This document shows, one piece after another, positions 37,585 through 47,190 of a stretch of DNA of 64,000 nt (within the stretch, counting starts at the first letter, position 1; every line of letters starts with the position of its first letter). Below the pieces are notes generated by a model. The model was given only the letters and a program-made list of their open reading frames with translations. It did not search any database and was not told the DNA's origin. Made by a program: the position numbers and the translations under genes. The stretch is from JAPLDB01 sp038230515 (lineage in GTDB: Bacteria > Bacteroidota > Bacteroidia > AKYH767-A > 2013-40CM-41-45): assembly GCA_038230515.1 (NCBI GenBank), contig JBBRND010000003.1, positions 124,001 through 188,000 on the forward strand, written 5' to 3'.

Positions 37585-38103
37585 ATGAAAGCAACATTTA
37601 CAAGTAACATTCAGCAAACAAACATTTATCAATTAGTAAAAATGAAAGCAACATCAAACAAGTTCTTCGTTTACGCGCTTGAGTTAGTAGTACTCTTCTT
37701 CTTAGTATTCGCTACCGTAAGCACGTTTGCACAAGGACGAGCCACTGCTTCTAATGAGCCGGGCAAACTTGAGTTCACCAAACAAACTGTTGTATTCAAT
37801 TCAGGTAAAGTATATCTGAACTGGATTGCCAAATCGAATTCGATTGATTGCATTTATGTAATCGAGCGTTCGCAGGATGGCAACGAGTACGAGCCGGTTG
37901 GTTTAAAAGAAGGTATCGGTTCTCCGATCGAACTTTTATACAGTTGGGTTGATACCAAGCCGTCAACAGGAACGGTGCACTACCGTGTAAAGCAGATTAA
38001 CAATGACGGCAACTTGGTTGCACAAGCAGATCCGCAAGAGGTATCAACTCCTGAGAATCCGCTCTTCATTGACAAGGGCAGCCGCATGGTGATGGTGAAG
38101 TAA
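37585..38103 (+). CDS. small secreted protein with one Fn3-like domain
   Basis: A 172-residue protein. A second in-frame ATG at 37642 gives a cleaner signal peptide (MKATSNKFFVYALELVVLFFLVFATVSTFAQ); oddly, the first 19 codons start with the same MKAT block, as if the beginning was duplicated. The mature part is one fibronectin-III-like module (VYLNWIAKSNSIDCIYVIERSQDGNEYEPVG ... VHYRVKQINNDG) of the sort found just ahead of T9SS sorting domains, but the protein ends VMVK without such a domain. It precedes the giant PKD protein by 65 bases and may be its partner. Confidence 0.65.
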   Translation: MKATFTSNIQQTNIYQLVKMKATSNKFFVYALELVVLFFLVFATVSTFAQGRATASNEPGKLEFTKQTVVFNSGKVYLNWIAKSNSIDCIYVIERSQDGNEYEPVGLKEGIGSPIELLYSWVDTKPSTGTVHYRVKQINNDGNLVAQADPQEVSTPENPLFIDKGSRMVMVK

Positions 38104-38168
38104 TCACCAACACACAACGCAGCAATCGTCAAAACTAAAATCAAACTTACGGGCAAGGTGCGTCCATC

Positions 38169-41100
38169 ATGGAACCACAAGTGAAGACATATATGCTGAA
38201 CAAACTGAAGATTGCATTTGCACTTCTTCTCATCCTTACGATGCAGAAGAATGCGCTTGCAACACCTCATGCTTCGTTTGCAGCAAACCAAACTTCGGGA
38301 TGCTCACCGCTAAGTGTTCAGTTCTCGAATACTTCCACCGGTGCCACCTCGTACTATTGGATGCTCGGAAACGGAAACACTTCCACACTTCAGAATCCGA
38401 GTAACCTTTATACCAACACCGGAAGTTTTACAATAACACTTATTGCAACTGACGGAAACGGGGTGAGCGATACAGCACAGTATGTTAATTACATTACTGT
38501 AATTCCCAAACCCTCTGCCGATTTTGTAGCGACAGCCACCACTTCCTGTTTAGACAACAACTCATTTTCATTTGTAAATAATTCAACAGGTGGCTCCAGC
38601 TACTTTTGGGACTTTGGGGATGGTACTACTTCCACACAATTTAATCCTGTTCACAGTTATACCTTAGGCGGGATATTTACAGTTACTCTTATCGTTACCA
38701 ATTCATCAGGATGTACCGATCAGAAAATACAAAACCAATACATTACTGTTTATCCCAAGCCGGGTCTTATTATTACAAGCAACTACACCTCAAGCTGCGA
38801 TCCAAGCACAGTCTATACCTTCAGTTGCAGCACAACAGGACTATCGTCCATCATCTGGAATTTCGGTGACGGGCAAACAAGTCCATCTGCGAATCCTTCT
38901 CATACATATTCTGGAGCAGGACAATTCAATGTTACTTTAATAGCAACCGACAGTCATGGATGTGTTGATACAAGCAATCAGCCAGTTCATATAAGCGTTG
39001 GGTCAGCCAATCTCGCAAGCTTTTATGTAGATAACGATACATCATGCGCGCCATTTTCAGTTCACTTTCATAATTCAACCGCCAATGCACAATCTGTAAC
39101 ATGGCTGTTTGGCGATGGCAATTCTTCTACTCAATTAGATCCTTCGCATACATACACAAATCCTGGAACCTACGCAGTCACCTTTATTGTAACTACAGCA
39201 AGTGGATGCTCCGATACTCTTACAAAAGCCAATTGCATAGTGGTAGGTGTAACACCACATGTTGATTTCTCTTATACTGCTACAACCGGATGCTCCCCTC
39301 TCACTGTCTATTATACAAATCTGGCTACAAACTATGATTCCTGTAAATGGACATTCGGTGATGGTACATCTTCCACATCAATAAGTCCAAGTCATACCTA
39401 TACCGGAAACGGAACCTTTAATGTGTACCTTATTTGCTGGGGGCACACAGGTTGCTTTACCCACAAGGGAATATTAGGTCTTGTTTCCGTGTCTTCTTCA
39501 AGAGCATTGTTTGCAGCAAACCCCCGCGTAGGTTGCCCCCCGCTAAATGTAAACTTTACAAATTTCTCAACCGGAAATCAACTTACCTATTTCTGGGACT
39601 TTGGGGATGGGGCTACTTCCACACAGCAACTTCCAACTCATACTTACACGTCCTCGGGAAGTTTTACTGTCAGATTGATTGTTACTGACTCTGCGGGTTG
39701 CAGTGATACATTGACAAAGATTGCTTATGTTCAAACAGTAAATCCGGCTGCAAACTATATTGCGCCACCACCTACTACAGGTTGTGCACCGCTCAATACA
39801 CAGTTCACGGATGCTACAGTAGGTTCTATCGGTTGGCTTTGGGATTTCGGTGACGGAACAACTTCAACACTACAAAACCCCACTCATAGCTATACAATTC
39901 CAGGAACTTATGTTGTAGCGCTTACTACTACATCGGCCGGTGGCGGATGCCAGCAGTTGATCAGCAACTTCAGCACATTCATCGTTACCGGTGGTTATGC
40001 CGGTTTTACTCATACTGATTCCCCCTGCCCGCCTTTCATCACTATGTTTCAGGATACTTCATTAAATGCAGTTTCGTGGTTGTGGAATTTCGGGGATGGC
40101 ACTACCTCAACCCTTCAAAACCCTCAACACACCTACGTTGTTGGTGGCTATCACAGTGCTTCATTAACCATTATAACCGCTGATGGCTGCAGCTACACAA
40201 CGATGCAGAGTAACAGCATATACTTTCAACCATTCGGTGCAAACTTTTATGGCGTGCCCAATGGAAACACATTTCCAGTAACGGTTGACTTTTACGCAAA
40301 CTCAGTTGGAGCTACCGGTTGGCTTTGGGATTTCGGTGATAGTACAAGTTCATCATTAGAAGATCCTCAACACACATACACTATTTCAGGCGCTTACAAT
40401 GTGACCTTGATGATTACGAATGGAGTTTGCACACTCTTCTATGCTCCGCCTCCATTTAATTTCGGAATACCAGATACAACACCTGTTGCTACGGGCAACC
40501 CCGGTGTGCCTGAGGTGCAGCATGGTTGCGCACCTCTTAACGTAGCTTTCTCAAAAATTGTGAATGGATCGGTGGCCTGGCATTGGGATTTGGGTGATGG
40601 GGATACAAGCACCCTTCAATTTCCAAATCATACTTACTTCAACGCGGGCATTTATGACGTAACACTTATCACTTACGACACTCTTGGACTTCCATCCGTA
40701 TTCCAGATGGACAGCATTGTGCGGGTTTCAGGACCAAGTGCTCATTTTAATTTCCAGCAAAATTCATCCTGTCAAAGCACGCTGGTTACTCTTATTGATT
40801 CTTCCACGAATGCAAATTATTGGTCGTGGAACTTTGGAGACGGCACTACCTCTAATCAGCAAAATCCTCAGCACGCCTATACCAGCGGCTTACCGAATTA
40901 TATTGTTTCACTCACGGTAACTGACACAGCGGGTTGCACAAGTTCACTTTCAACAAGCATTTTTGCAAACTTTGTTTCTCCGCTTATAGCCAGTGAAACT
41001 GAAATGTGCGGATTAGATACTGTTCATTTTGCAACAAGCTTACAAAACTATCCGACCTATCTATGGAACTTCGGAGACGGAACTACCTCTCCACTTCCCA

Positions 41101-43970
41101 ATCCAGGTCACGTTTATACAACGGAGGGAAATTTCCAGGCAACGCTGACCGTTACTGACAATAGCGGATGCGCACAAACGTTTTCTGTATTTCCGGCTAT
41201 CTCAGTAAACCTTCCTATGGCAAATTTTACTTTGACAGGCACGGGCCACGGCTGCACAGACATCAATGTTTATTTTCAAAATACATCACAAAATGCCGAT
41301 GGATACCTTTGGCAATTCGGTGACGGAAATAACTCGACTGTGGAAAGCCCAATTCATTATTACGGGCAAGCGGGCGTATATGATGTATCACTTACTGTAT
41401 ATAGGGGAAGCTGCATAAGTACCTTCACGATGCCTCATGCTGTACGAGTGGATACAGCTCATGCTGATTTCTCCTTCACACTGGACGGAATTTGCCTGCC
41501 TATTACCGTGCAATTTACAGATCTAAGCGTCAACCCGGTTTCGTGGAATTGGCATTTTACTTATACAGATTCTTCAACGGTTCAAAACCCAACCTTTGTC
41601 TTCGACTCACTACCCGCGGGCTATATGTCTCTTGCTATTATAGATGCCAATGGTTGCCGCGATACAGTAAGAACTACCCCGATCTCTCCACTCAATGCAA
41701 ATTTTCAGGCAGATATTGATTCGGGCTGCACTCCATTGTCTGTTCATTTCAACAATCTATCTGTGATGGCTACATCCTGTCATTGGGATTTTGGAGATGG
41801 CACAACATCAACTTCTTCAGAGCCGGACCATATCTATGCACACCCCGGTGACTATCACGTAACCTTGATCGTAGATGCAGGTCCTTCCTACAATCATTGC
41901 ACTGACACCATGAGCGTACCGGCATGCATCCATGTACGGGAGCCGATTGCGCGCTTCTCCACACCCGATGTTTATTCCTGCGCACCTTCTATTGTTAATT
42001 TTGTTGATTCATCTATTGATGCTGACAGTTACCTTTGGAATTTTGGCGACAGCAGCACATCTACAAATGCAAATCCTACACATATTTACAATACCCCGGG
42101 TATTTATACGGTAACCCTTATTGCTTCTACAAATGTAGGTTGCAGCGACACGTTTACCATACCACAATACATTAGGGTGTTGGGACCTATCACAAGATTT
42201 ACTGCTACTGCCATGGAAGGTTGTGTACCGTTTCAAGTCGGCTTTACCGATCAATCGCAAAACGCAGTGGACTGGAGCTGGAATTTCGGTGACGGAAATT
42301 CTGTTCAATCAATCAACTCTTCCAATAATTATCTTGATACCGGAACGTTTACCGTTACTTTAGTAACTCACGACACTGCGGGCTGCTCATCCTACTATGA
42401 ATACCCTCAAAAAGTAATTGTGCATGAAATACCTGTTTCTGCATTCAGCACTCCGAATACTGCAGGTTGCATGCCTTATGCGACAAACTTTATTAATGCT
42501 TCAACAGGAGCCGACAGTTCTCTATGGATCTTTGGCGATGGAGCTACCGCGACAGCCACGGATGCTTCGCATACCTATTCCATTCCCGGAAATTATGCGG
42601 TCTTGCTTGTAAGCACCAATCAATATGGCTGCAGAGATACTGCTCACCTGAACACTGCGGTGCAGGTTCTTTCTACACCTTCACCTTCGTTTACAACAAG
42701 CACTAATGAGGGCTGCGCACCGTTATTTGTTCATTTCACAAGTTCCACTTCGTGGGCTGTGAATGCTACCTATCTATGGGATTTCGGCAATGGAATTACT
42801 TCTACTTCGCAAAACCCCGACATTACATTCAGTAATCCCGGGTTTTATTCCGCGAACCTTACCGTAACAAACAATAATGGCTGTAGTGGCAACATAAGTT
42901 TTCCAGCGATGATTCATGTGTTCGATACGCTGCCTCCGAATCCTTCCAACATTTTGAGCGTGTCCGTTACTTCAAACACTACCGTGGAAATAATCTGGGA
43001 GAATAATGCAGCCATAGACCTTGGCGGATACATCTTATACCGGCTTAATAATAACAACGGCTACTATCAAAGTATTTATTCGGAGTTGAACACTAACAAT
43101 ACGAACTTCTCACTCAATCCGCATTTTACTGATAGCGGACTGAACACACTTCCGAATGTATATTCCTACAAACTGCAAACACTTGACATCTGCGGCAATA
43201 CAATTCCGCTTGATCAGTTGACTGCCTATTCTACCATCAACGTTTCATCGCAACGCGCGGGAACAGGTGCCGGTATAGATGTGCGCTGGAATGCCTATGG
43301 CGGTTGCCCGGTGAGCAGTTACCAGATTTACAGATGCCTTCCGGGCAATGATTGGCAGTACCTCACCACAGTGCCTGCCGATTCGCTAACGTATCTTGAT
43401 TCTACCTTTGATTGTCCGAATGAATATGCTTACCGCATTACGGCTACCGATCTTTGCGGAAACCCATATACATCTAACAGTGATACTTCGCAAACTATTC
43501 CGCTTAATATTCTTGCTAATCAGGTAGTGGATGTGGTGCGGTCAACGGTGGAAAATAATGACTTCGTACTTACTGAATGGAAACTGCCTGAAGTGCATCC
43601 TGAAAAGGTGGTGCAGCTTGACTTGTACCGTTCTACTGATAATACGAACTTCTCTTATGTAACCTCTTTGCCGCCTATGCAAACGGATTACATGGATCAT
43701 GCGGTGGATGTGCAGAACAATCATTACTTCTATAAGATTTTAGTTGTGAATACCTGCGACATTGGCGAAGACCTTAGCGGAAACACCTCCACCATAGTAT
43801 TAAAGGGCGAAATGGGCGAAGACCGCATCGTGCAATTATACTGGACTCCATATACCGGCTGGGAAAACGGAATTGACCACTATATCATCGAAAAGAAAGA
43901 TGAACAGGGCAATTGGATTCTGCTGAAGCAGGTGCAGGGAAACGCTACGGAGTATGATTACCAGGAATAA
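38169..43970 (+). CDS. giant exported PKD-repeat protein without visible sorting domain
   Basis: A 1933-residue protein. The signal peptide probably starts at the second ATG (38193, MLNKLKIAFALLLILTMQKNALA). From about residue 35 to 1590 there are about nineteen PKD domains, each marked by a WDFGDGTTST-like block; most are canonical, while one is WHFTYTDSST and another MLGNGNTST. From about 1600 to the end come fibronectin-III-like domains (VEIIWENNAAIDLGGYILYR; VDVRWNAYGGCPVSSYQIYR). It stops inside such a domain (NWILLKQVQGNATEYDYQE), where related proteins go on to a gliding-motility-type C-terminal domain. No continuation is seen in the next frames. Probably an adhesin; how it would be anchored is unclear. 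Confidence 0.8.
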   Translation: MEPQVKTYMLNKLKIAFALLLILTMQKNALATPHASFAANQTSGCSPLSVQFSNTSTGATSYYWMLGNGNTSTLQNPSNLYTNTGSFTITLIATDGNGVSDTAQYVNYITVIPKPSADFVATATTSCLDNNSFSFVNNSTGGSSYFWDFGDGTTSTQFNPVHSYTLGGIFTVTLIVTNSSGCTDQKIQNQYITVYPKPGLIITSNYTSSCDPSTVYTFSCSTTGLSSIIWNFGDGQTSPSANPSHTYSGAGQFNVTLIATDSHGCVDTSNQPVHISVGSANLASFYVDNDTSCAPFSVHFHNSTANAQSVTWLFGDGNSSTQLDPSHTYTNPGTYAVTFIVTTASGCSDTLTKANCIVVGVTPHVDFSYTATTGCSPLTVYYTNLATNYDSCKWTFGDGTSSTSISPSHTYTGNGTFNVYLICWGHTGCFTHKGILGLVSVSSSRALFAANPRVGCPPLNVNFTNFSTGNQLTYFWDFGDGATSTQQLPTHTYTSSGSFTVRLIVTDSAGCSDTLTKIAYVQTVNPAANYIAPPPTTGCAPLNTQFTDATVGSIGWLWDFGDGTTSTLQNPTHSYTIPGTYVVALTTTSAGGGCQQLISNFSTFIVTGGYAGFTHTDSPCPPFITMFQDTSLNAVSWLWNFGDGTTSTLQNPQHTYVVGGYHSASLTIITADGCSYTTMQSNSIYFQPFGANFYGVPNGNTFPVTVDFYANSVGATGWLWDFGDSTSSSLEDPQHTYTISGAYNVTLMITNGVCTLFYAPPPFNFGIPDTTPVATGNPGVPEVQHGCAPLNVAFSKIVNGSVAWHWDLGDGDTSTLQFPNHTYFNAGIYDVTLITYDTLGLPSVFQMDSIVRVSGPSAHFNFQQNSSCQSTLVTLIDSSTNANYWSWNFGDGTTSNQQNPQHAYTSGLPNYIVSLTVTDTAGCTSSLSTSIFANFVSPLIASETEMCGLDTVHFATSLQNYPTYLWNFGDGTTSPLPNPGHVYTTEGNFQATLTVTDNSGCAQTFSVFPAISVNLPMANFTLTGTGHGCTDINVYFQNTSQNADGYLWQFGDGNNSTVESPIHYYGQAGVYDVSLTVYRGSCISTFTMPHAVRVDTAHADFSFTLDGICLPITVQFTDLSVNPVSWNWHFTYTDSSTVQNPTFVFDSLPAGYMSLAIIDANGCRDTVRTTPISPLNANFQADIDSGCTPLSVHFNNLSVMATSCHWDFGDGTTSTSSEPDHIYAHPGDYHVTLIVDAGPSYNHCTDTMSVPACIHVREPIARFSTPDVYSCAPSIVNFVDSSIDADSYLWNFGDSSTSTNANPTHIYNTPGIYTVTLIASTNVGCSDTFTIPQYIRVLGPITRFTATAMEGCVPFQVGFTDQSQNAVDWSWNFGDGNSVQSINSSNNYLDTGTFTVTLVTHDTAGCSSYYEYPQKVIVHEIPVSAFSTPNTAGCMPYATNFINASTGADSSLWIFGDGATATATDASHTYSIPGNYAVLLVSTNQYGCRDTAHLNTAVQVLSTPSPSFTTSTNEGCAPLFVHFTSSTSWAVNATYLWDFGNGITSTSQNPDITFSNPGFYSANLTVTNNNGCSGNISFPAMIHVFDTLPPNPSNILSVSVTSNTTVEIIWENNAAIDLGGYILYRLNNNNGYYQSIYSELNTNNTNFSLNPHFTDSGLNTLPNVYSYKLQTLDICGNTIPLDQLTAYSTINVSSQRAGTGAGIDVRWNAYGGCPVSSYQIYRCLPGNDWQYLTTVPADSLTYLDSTFDCPNEYAYRITATDLCGNPYTSNSDTSQTIPLNILANQVVDVVRSTVENNDFVLTEWKLPEVHPEKVVQLDLYRSTDNTNFSYVTSLPPMQTDYMDHAVDVQNNHYFYKILVVNTCDIGEDLSGNTSTIVLKGEMGEDRIVQLYWTPYTGWENGIDHYIIEKKDEQGNWILLKQVQGNATEYDYQE

Positions 43971-44098
43971 GTTATACATTAAATGTTATTTGGAACAGCC
44001 GCATAACATATAACTGATAGCAGATAACTGAGCAACCGTAAGATTCCTTCTCTTTTTTCCTCCCTCCTACCCGTTCCTTTTTCTATTTTGCGTCTTAT

Positions 44099-44524
44099 AT
44101 GACGATCGCCTTCATCTGCTCTCTTATTTATTACCAGTTTAAGTACCGCCATCTAAAAGTTGTGAAAGCCACCTGCAAGAAGTGGATTGCCAATACGCGC
44201 AGCGGAAATGTGATTACTTATCGAATCCAGATTCTCACAAAGAGAACTTCTGAACAGTTGAAGCTTGATGAGCTATGGATTGACAACCGTCTGTTTAAAG
44301 TGCGTGTGATAAAAAAAGAAAATCACTCTTCCGCAAAAAGCTTTTCTGAACAGGAAACCCTTTACCTGGAAGCCGAACGCGAAACTGCAAACATCGGCTT
44401 TGAGGAGATGGCTCCCTCAGGCAAAGGAAAAGTATCGCTCGGTTATCTCATAAACAACAAGCGCAGGTATCTTTCTATAAAAGGTTTTGAGGAGCACAGC
44501 GCTAAGCTTTCTATTGCGGGGTGA
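44099..44524 (+). CDS. small protein with N-terminal membrane segment
   Basis: A 141-residue protein of unknown function. Residues about 1-15 (MTIAFICSLIYYQFKY) are a short hydrophobic anchor; the rest is basic and beta-rich (ATCKKWIANTRSGNVITYRIQILTKRTSEQLKLDELWIDNRLFKVRVIKKE). No known domain recognised. It stands alone between the PKD gene and a convergent T9SS gene. A TATTTTGC block lies 8 bases before the start region. Confidence 0.5.
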   Translation: MTIAFICSLIYYQFKYRHLKVVKATCKKWIANTRSGNVITYRIQILTKRTSEQLKLDELWIDNRLFKVRVIKKENHSSAKSFSEQETLYLEAERETANIGFEEMAPSGKGKVSLGYLINNKRRYLSIKGFEEHSAKLSIAG

Positions 44525-44543
44525 TCGGGAAGGGTTAAGGTTT

Positions 44544-45791
44544 TTATTCCACTACCAGCTTCCTCATCGCACTCCATTTCTCACTTTTTACTTTTACAAA
44601 ATAAATGGAAGAGGGTAGTTTGCTTACGTCAATTGTAACTTGTTTTTGACTGCCGATTGCAAACTGCTGACTGCTGACTTTCTCTCCCACCACATTGTAA
44701 ATTTCTAGCTGTGCATTTTGCAGTTGCGCTGTGGTAGTTATGGTGAAAGTGAAAGAGGTGGGGTTGGGGGAGATAGAAAAATCATTTTGCATTTCAACTT
44801 CACTTATCCCAACCCTGTTTGCATTGGTGATTTTCAAAATTTTTCCTCTATGACCTACTGCATATCCGACAGAATCGTTTACAAAAAATAAAGATGTAAG
44901 TGCATGATCGAAAGTCTGCATTAAACTCCAAGTATTTCCTCCATCTCCTGTTACATAAATTACTCCAATTTCATTGGTTGATGGAAGATAATGAAAATCA
45001 TCATTTCCACCTATAATGTAACCTATAGAATCTGTAACAAAAGCTACATCATAAAACGGATAAGGACCGAGGTACTGCGGGATAGTCCAAGTTAATCCTC
45101 CATCAGAAGTCAAAGAAAAATGGCCGCTATCATCCACAGCAATGCCTTCATTATGATTCTTCATATAAAGAGACGTAAAATACCGATTGGAATCAATATA
45201 TAATTCCTGCCATGTACCACCTGCGTTCGAAGTTTTATAAGTTTTTTTCATAGCAATAAAACCATCTGTGTCATTTAGAAACTGAATAGAACTGTTATTT
45301 GGGAAAAAGGAATTTCCCGGATATTGAACAGAATCGCCCCAATGAACACCGTCTGTCGTATTAAAGATTCCTCCACCAAAAAGAATTGCAAGTCCGGTAT
45401 CTTGATTAAAAAAATAGATACTTGAAACATCTTCGACACCCGCAATTGAGCCTTCTCTATTCCAACTATTTCCGGCATCATTTGTTTTAGAATAAAAGCC
45501 ATCTTCCCCGCCACAATAAATAAGAGTATCATTAACAATCGACATACTCATTGGCCAGTAATTCACCCAGGTTGAATCCCAAGTCACTCCTCCATTTGTT
45601 GTTTTCAGTATTATCCCCGGAAAAGGATTATTCTCCCATGAACCACAGGCATATCCTGTATCGTTGTTCAAAAACTTTACATCGCTTATCCAAAAATAAT
45701 TTGTGTCGTTAAATATTTCTGTCCATTGTGCTTTACACTTTTCATTCAGAAATAAAAAAAGGAAGAAACAGATTAGAATGTTTCGCTTCAT
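44544..45791 (-). CDS. secreted BNR/YCF48-like propeller with T9SS sorting domain
   Basis: A 415-residue protein with a signal peptide (about 1-21, ending CKAQ). The body is a BNR/YCF48-type propeller: repeats such as DTGYACGSWENNPFPGIILKTTNGGVTWDS, TDGGLTWTIPQYLG and GDGGNTWSLMQTF, each with the T-N-G-G-x-T-W signature. Then SVGYAVGHRGKILKITN and a type A sorting domain (FSISPNPTSFTF, LEIYNVVGEKV, LPSSIYFVKVKS). The DNA between the last strands carries GACTGC-type word repeats (about 44651-44690). Exported, surface, function unknown. Confidence 0.85.
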   Translation of the reverse strand: MKRNILICFFLFLFLNEKCKAQWTEIFNDTNYFWISDVKFLNNDTGYACGSWENNPFPGIILKTTNGGVTWDSTWVNYWPMSMSIVNDTLIYCGGEDGFYSKTNDAGNSWNREGSIAGVEDVSSIYFFNQDTGLAILFGGGIFNTTDGVHWGDSVQYPGNSFFPNNSSIQFLNDTDGFIAMKKTYKTSNAGGTWQELYIDSNRYFTSLYMKNHNEGIAVDDSGHFSLTSDGGLTWTIPQYLGPYPFYDVAFVTDSIGYIIGGNDDFHYLPSTNEIGVIYVTGDGGNTWSLMQTFDHALTSLFFVNDSVGYAVGHRGKILKITNANRVGISEVEMQNDFSISPNPTSFTFTITTTAQLQNAQLEIYNVVGEKVSSQQFAIGSQKQVTIDVSKLPSSIYFVKVKSEKWSAMRKLVVE

Positions 45792-45819
45792 TGTGTTTTA
45801 TTTTTCCTCAAATCTACAA

Positions 45820-45851
45820 CAAAAAAAAAGAGCGCTATGCGCGCCCTTTGT
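45820..45851 (-). terminator. terminator of the 45874-46560 gene
   Basis: On the minus strand the stem AAAGGGCGC ... GCGCTCTTT is followed by a run of T's. It lies 23 bases after the stop codon. Confidence 0.7.
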
Positions 45852-45873
45852 AATTAACTTAACTAACTTTCAA

Positions 45874-46560
45874 TTACGCAATTGGTGTCACCATCAGCAC
45901 ACTCCACGGACCGGCAAGTTCGGGGTGCTTGGTATCGAACCAGCGCACAAAAACATAGAACTTGCGCGGATCGCTGCTGGTGCCGGTGTGTAAAATAAAA
46001 GTCGCTTTGGTGGAGGTTGCTACCGTAGTACCATCGGTTTCATTAGCCGGTGCAGCAGTGCCTGCCTTCCATGCATATTGCACACTGTCAGCAAGCGGAG
46101 CCAAGCTGGAGCGCTTGGTATCGGAAGCGGTGCGGCATTTAATTTTGATGTCGCCACCGCCCAATGAAATAATGGTGGCGTAACATCTATCCTCTATCTG
46201 GTCAGTGCGGTGAGTAGGGTTTTTTGCCACCAGCACAAAATTAAACGCGTTTGCATCATCCTGCGTAGCAGCAGCGCTCGCAGCCATAATGTCTATCAGC
46301 GGAATGGCAAAAATGCGGAAGTCCCTGATGAAATTCCGCACGTTGTTTTTCACCGATGGCGTCACCTGGTTTTTGTCAATGTACTTAGCATAGAGAATGT
46401 CCCAAGCTCCCCGATCGGTGTGCCATGTGGCACTGTCAGTAGAACTGATGCCCAGCCGAGTGGCATTAGTGGGTGGTCCGCCTGCTAACTGGTAGTCGTC
46501 CGTGTTGCGGATGTAGGCGTTGAATTTTGCAATGGGTACTGGAATTCTTGAATTTGACAT
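45874..46560 (-). CDS. protein of unknown function directly behind 21-bp array E
   Basis: A 228-residue protein with no signal peptide. It begins MSNSRIPVPIAKFNAYIRNTDDYQ; residues 1-110 are helical (AWDILYAKYIDKNQVTPSVKNNVRNFIRDFRIFAIPLIDIMAAS) and about 130-228 form a small beta-sandwich, fibronectin-like (SVQYAWKAGTAAPANETDGTTVATSTKATFILHTGTSSDPRKFYVFVRWFDTKHPELAGPWS). No enzyme motif. The 5' leader is 69 bases plus array E. It has its own terminator, so array, gene and terminator make one unit of about 1.1 kb. Compare the genes at 8337-9266 and 18461-19441. Confidence 0.7.
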   Translation of the reverse strand: MSNSRIPVPIAKFNAYIRNTDDYQLAGGPPTNATRLGISSTDSATWHTDRGAWDILYAKYIDKNQVTPSVKNNVRNFIRDFRIFAIPLIDIMAASAAATQDDANAFNFVLVAKNPTHRTDQIEDRCYATIISLGGGDIKIKCRTASDTKRSSLAPLADSVQYAWKAGTAAPANETDGTTVATSTKATFILHTGTSSDPRKFYVFVRWFDTKHPELAGPWSVLMVTPIA

Positions 46561-46649
46561 TTTGATTTTAATTTAAGTTGGTTTAATAAATATTGAGAAT
46601 TTAGTTTGAAATCGCGGTTTTGAAATTGCAGGAAGCATGGCCTCCTGCC

Positions 46650-46922
46650 AGAGCCGGACGGCTGCGCATCAGGGCTATCCGGCCGAGTAGCAGAGCCGGA
46701 CGGCTGCGCTTCAGGGCTATCCGGCCGCGTTGCAGAGCCGGACGGCTGCACATCAGAGCTATCCGGCCGAGTAGCAGAGCCGGACGGCCGCACATCAGGG
46801 CTATCCGGCTGCGGAGTAGAGCCGGGCGGCCGCACATCATGGCTCTCCGGCCTGGTAACAGAGCCGAGCGGCCCTGCACTGTAGCCGCACGGCCGCGCAG
46901 ATAATCCGTCTGTTGAAATTGA
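46650..46922. repeat. 21-bp tandem array E (GC-rich, 12-13 units)
   Basis: Units start at 46650, 46671, 46692 and so on to 46902 with no phase slip. Type 1 has AGAGCCGGACGGCT with a GCCGGACGGC dyad; type 2 has GGGCTATCCGGCC; the two alternate to give a 42-bp superperiod. Type 2 holds TCCGGC, the complement of GCCGGA in type 1, so neighbours can pair. The GC content is far above that of the surrounding DNA. Positions 46923-47158 beyond the array are ordinary. Confidence 0.93.
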
Positions 46923-47190
46923 ACTACTGTGTTGTTATATGCTGCTGCCATTGCCTGTAGTGAGTTGAACATCTGTTTTGGTTTCGCTGCTTTGCAGCAG
47001 CAAAGGTGCGGTGGTAATTGTAACTGCAAAAGATACGATCATACTATCAGGCAATTAGTATGATCGTACTAGGCCGAAAGGCATCACAGTGTCTTCGCTC
47101 AGATGAGTGGCTGAAAAAAAACGTTAGTGAGCTAAAGGAGACGATCTTTGAATTCCCTTTGCACACCCCATACCCTTGAAGAGGAAATCC

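Noticed and set aside
43971..44098. Frameshifted remainder of a sorting domain after the PKD protein
   Set aside because: All three frames after the stop are soon closed and show no YPNP, IYN or gliding-type motif.
1..46922. The 21-bp arrays as CRISPR arrays
   Set aside because: There are no unique spacers between repeats, no 23-50 bp direct repeat, and no cas genes.
46485..47029. Pro/Ser- and Arg-rich peptides on both strands of array E
   Set aside because: Open on both strands at once and matching the repeat, so treated as by-products; kept only as something to test.
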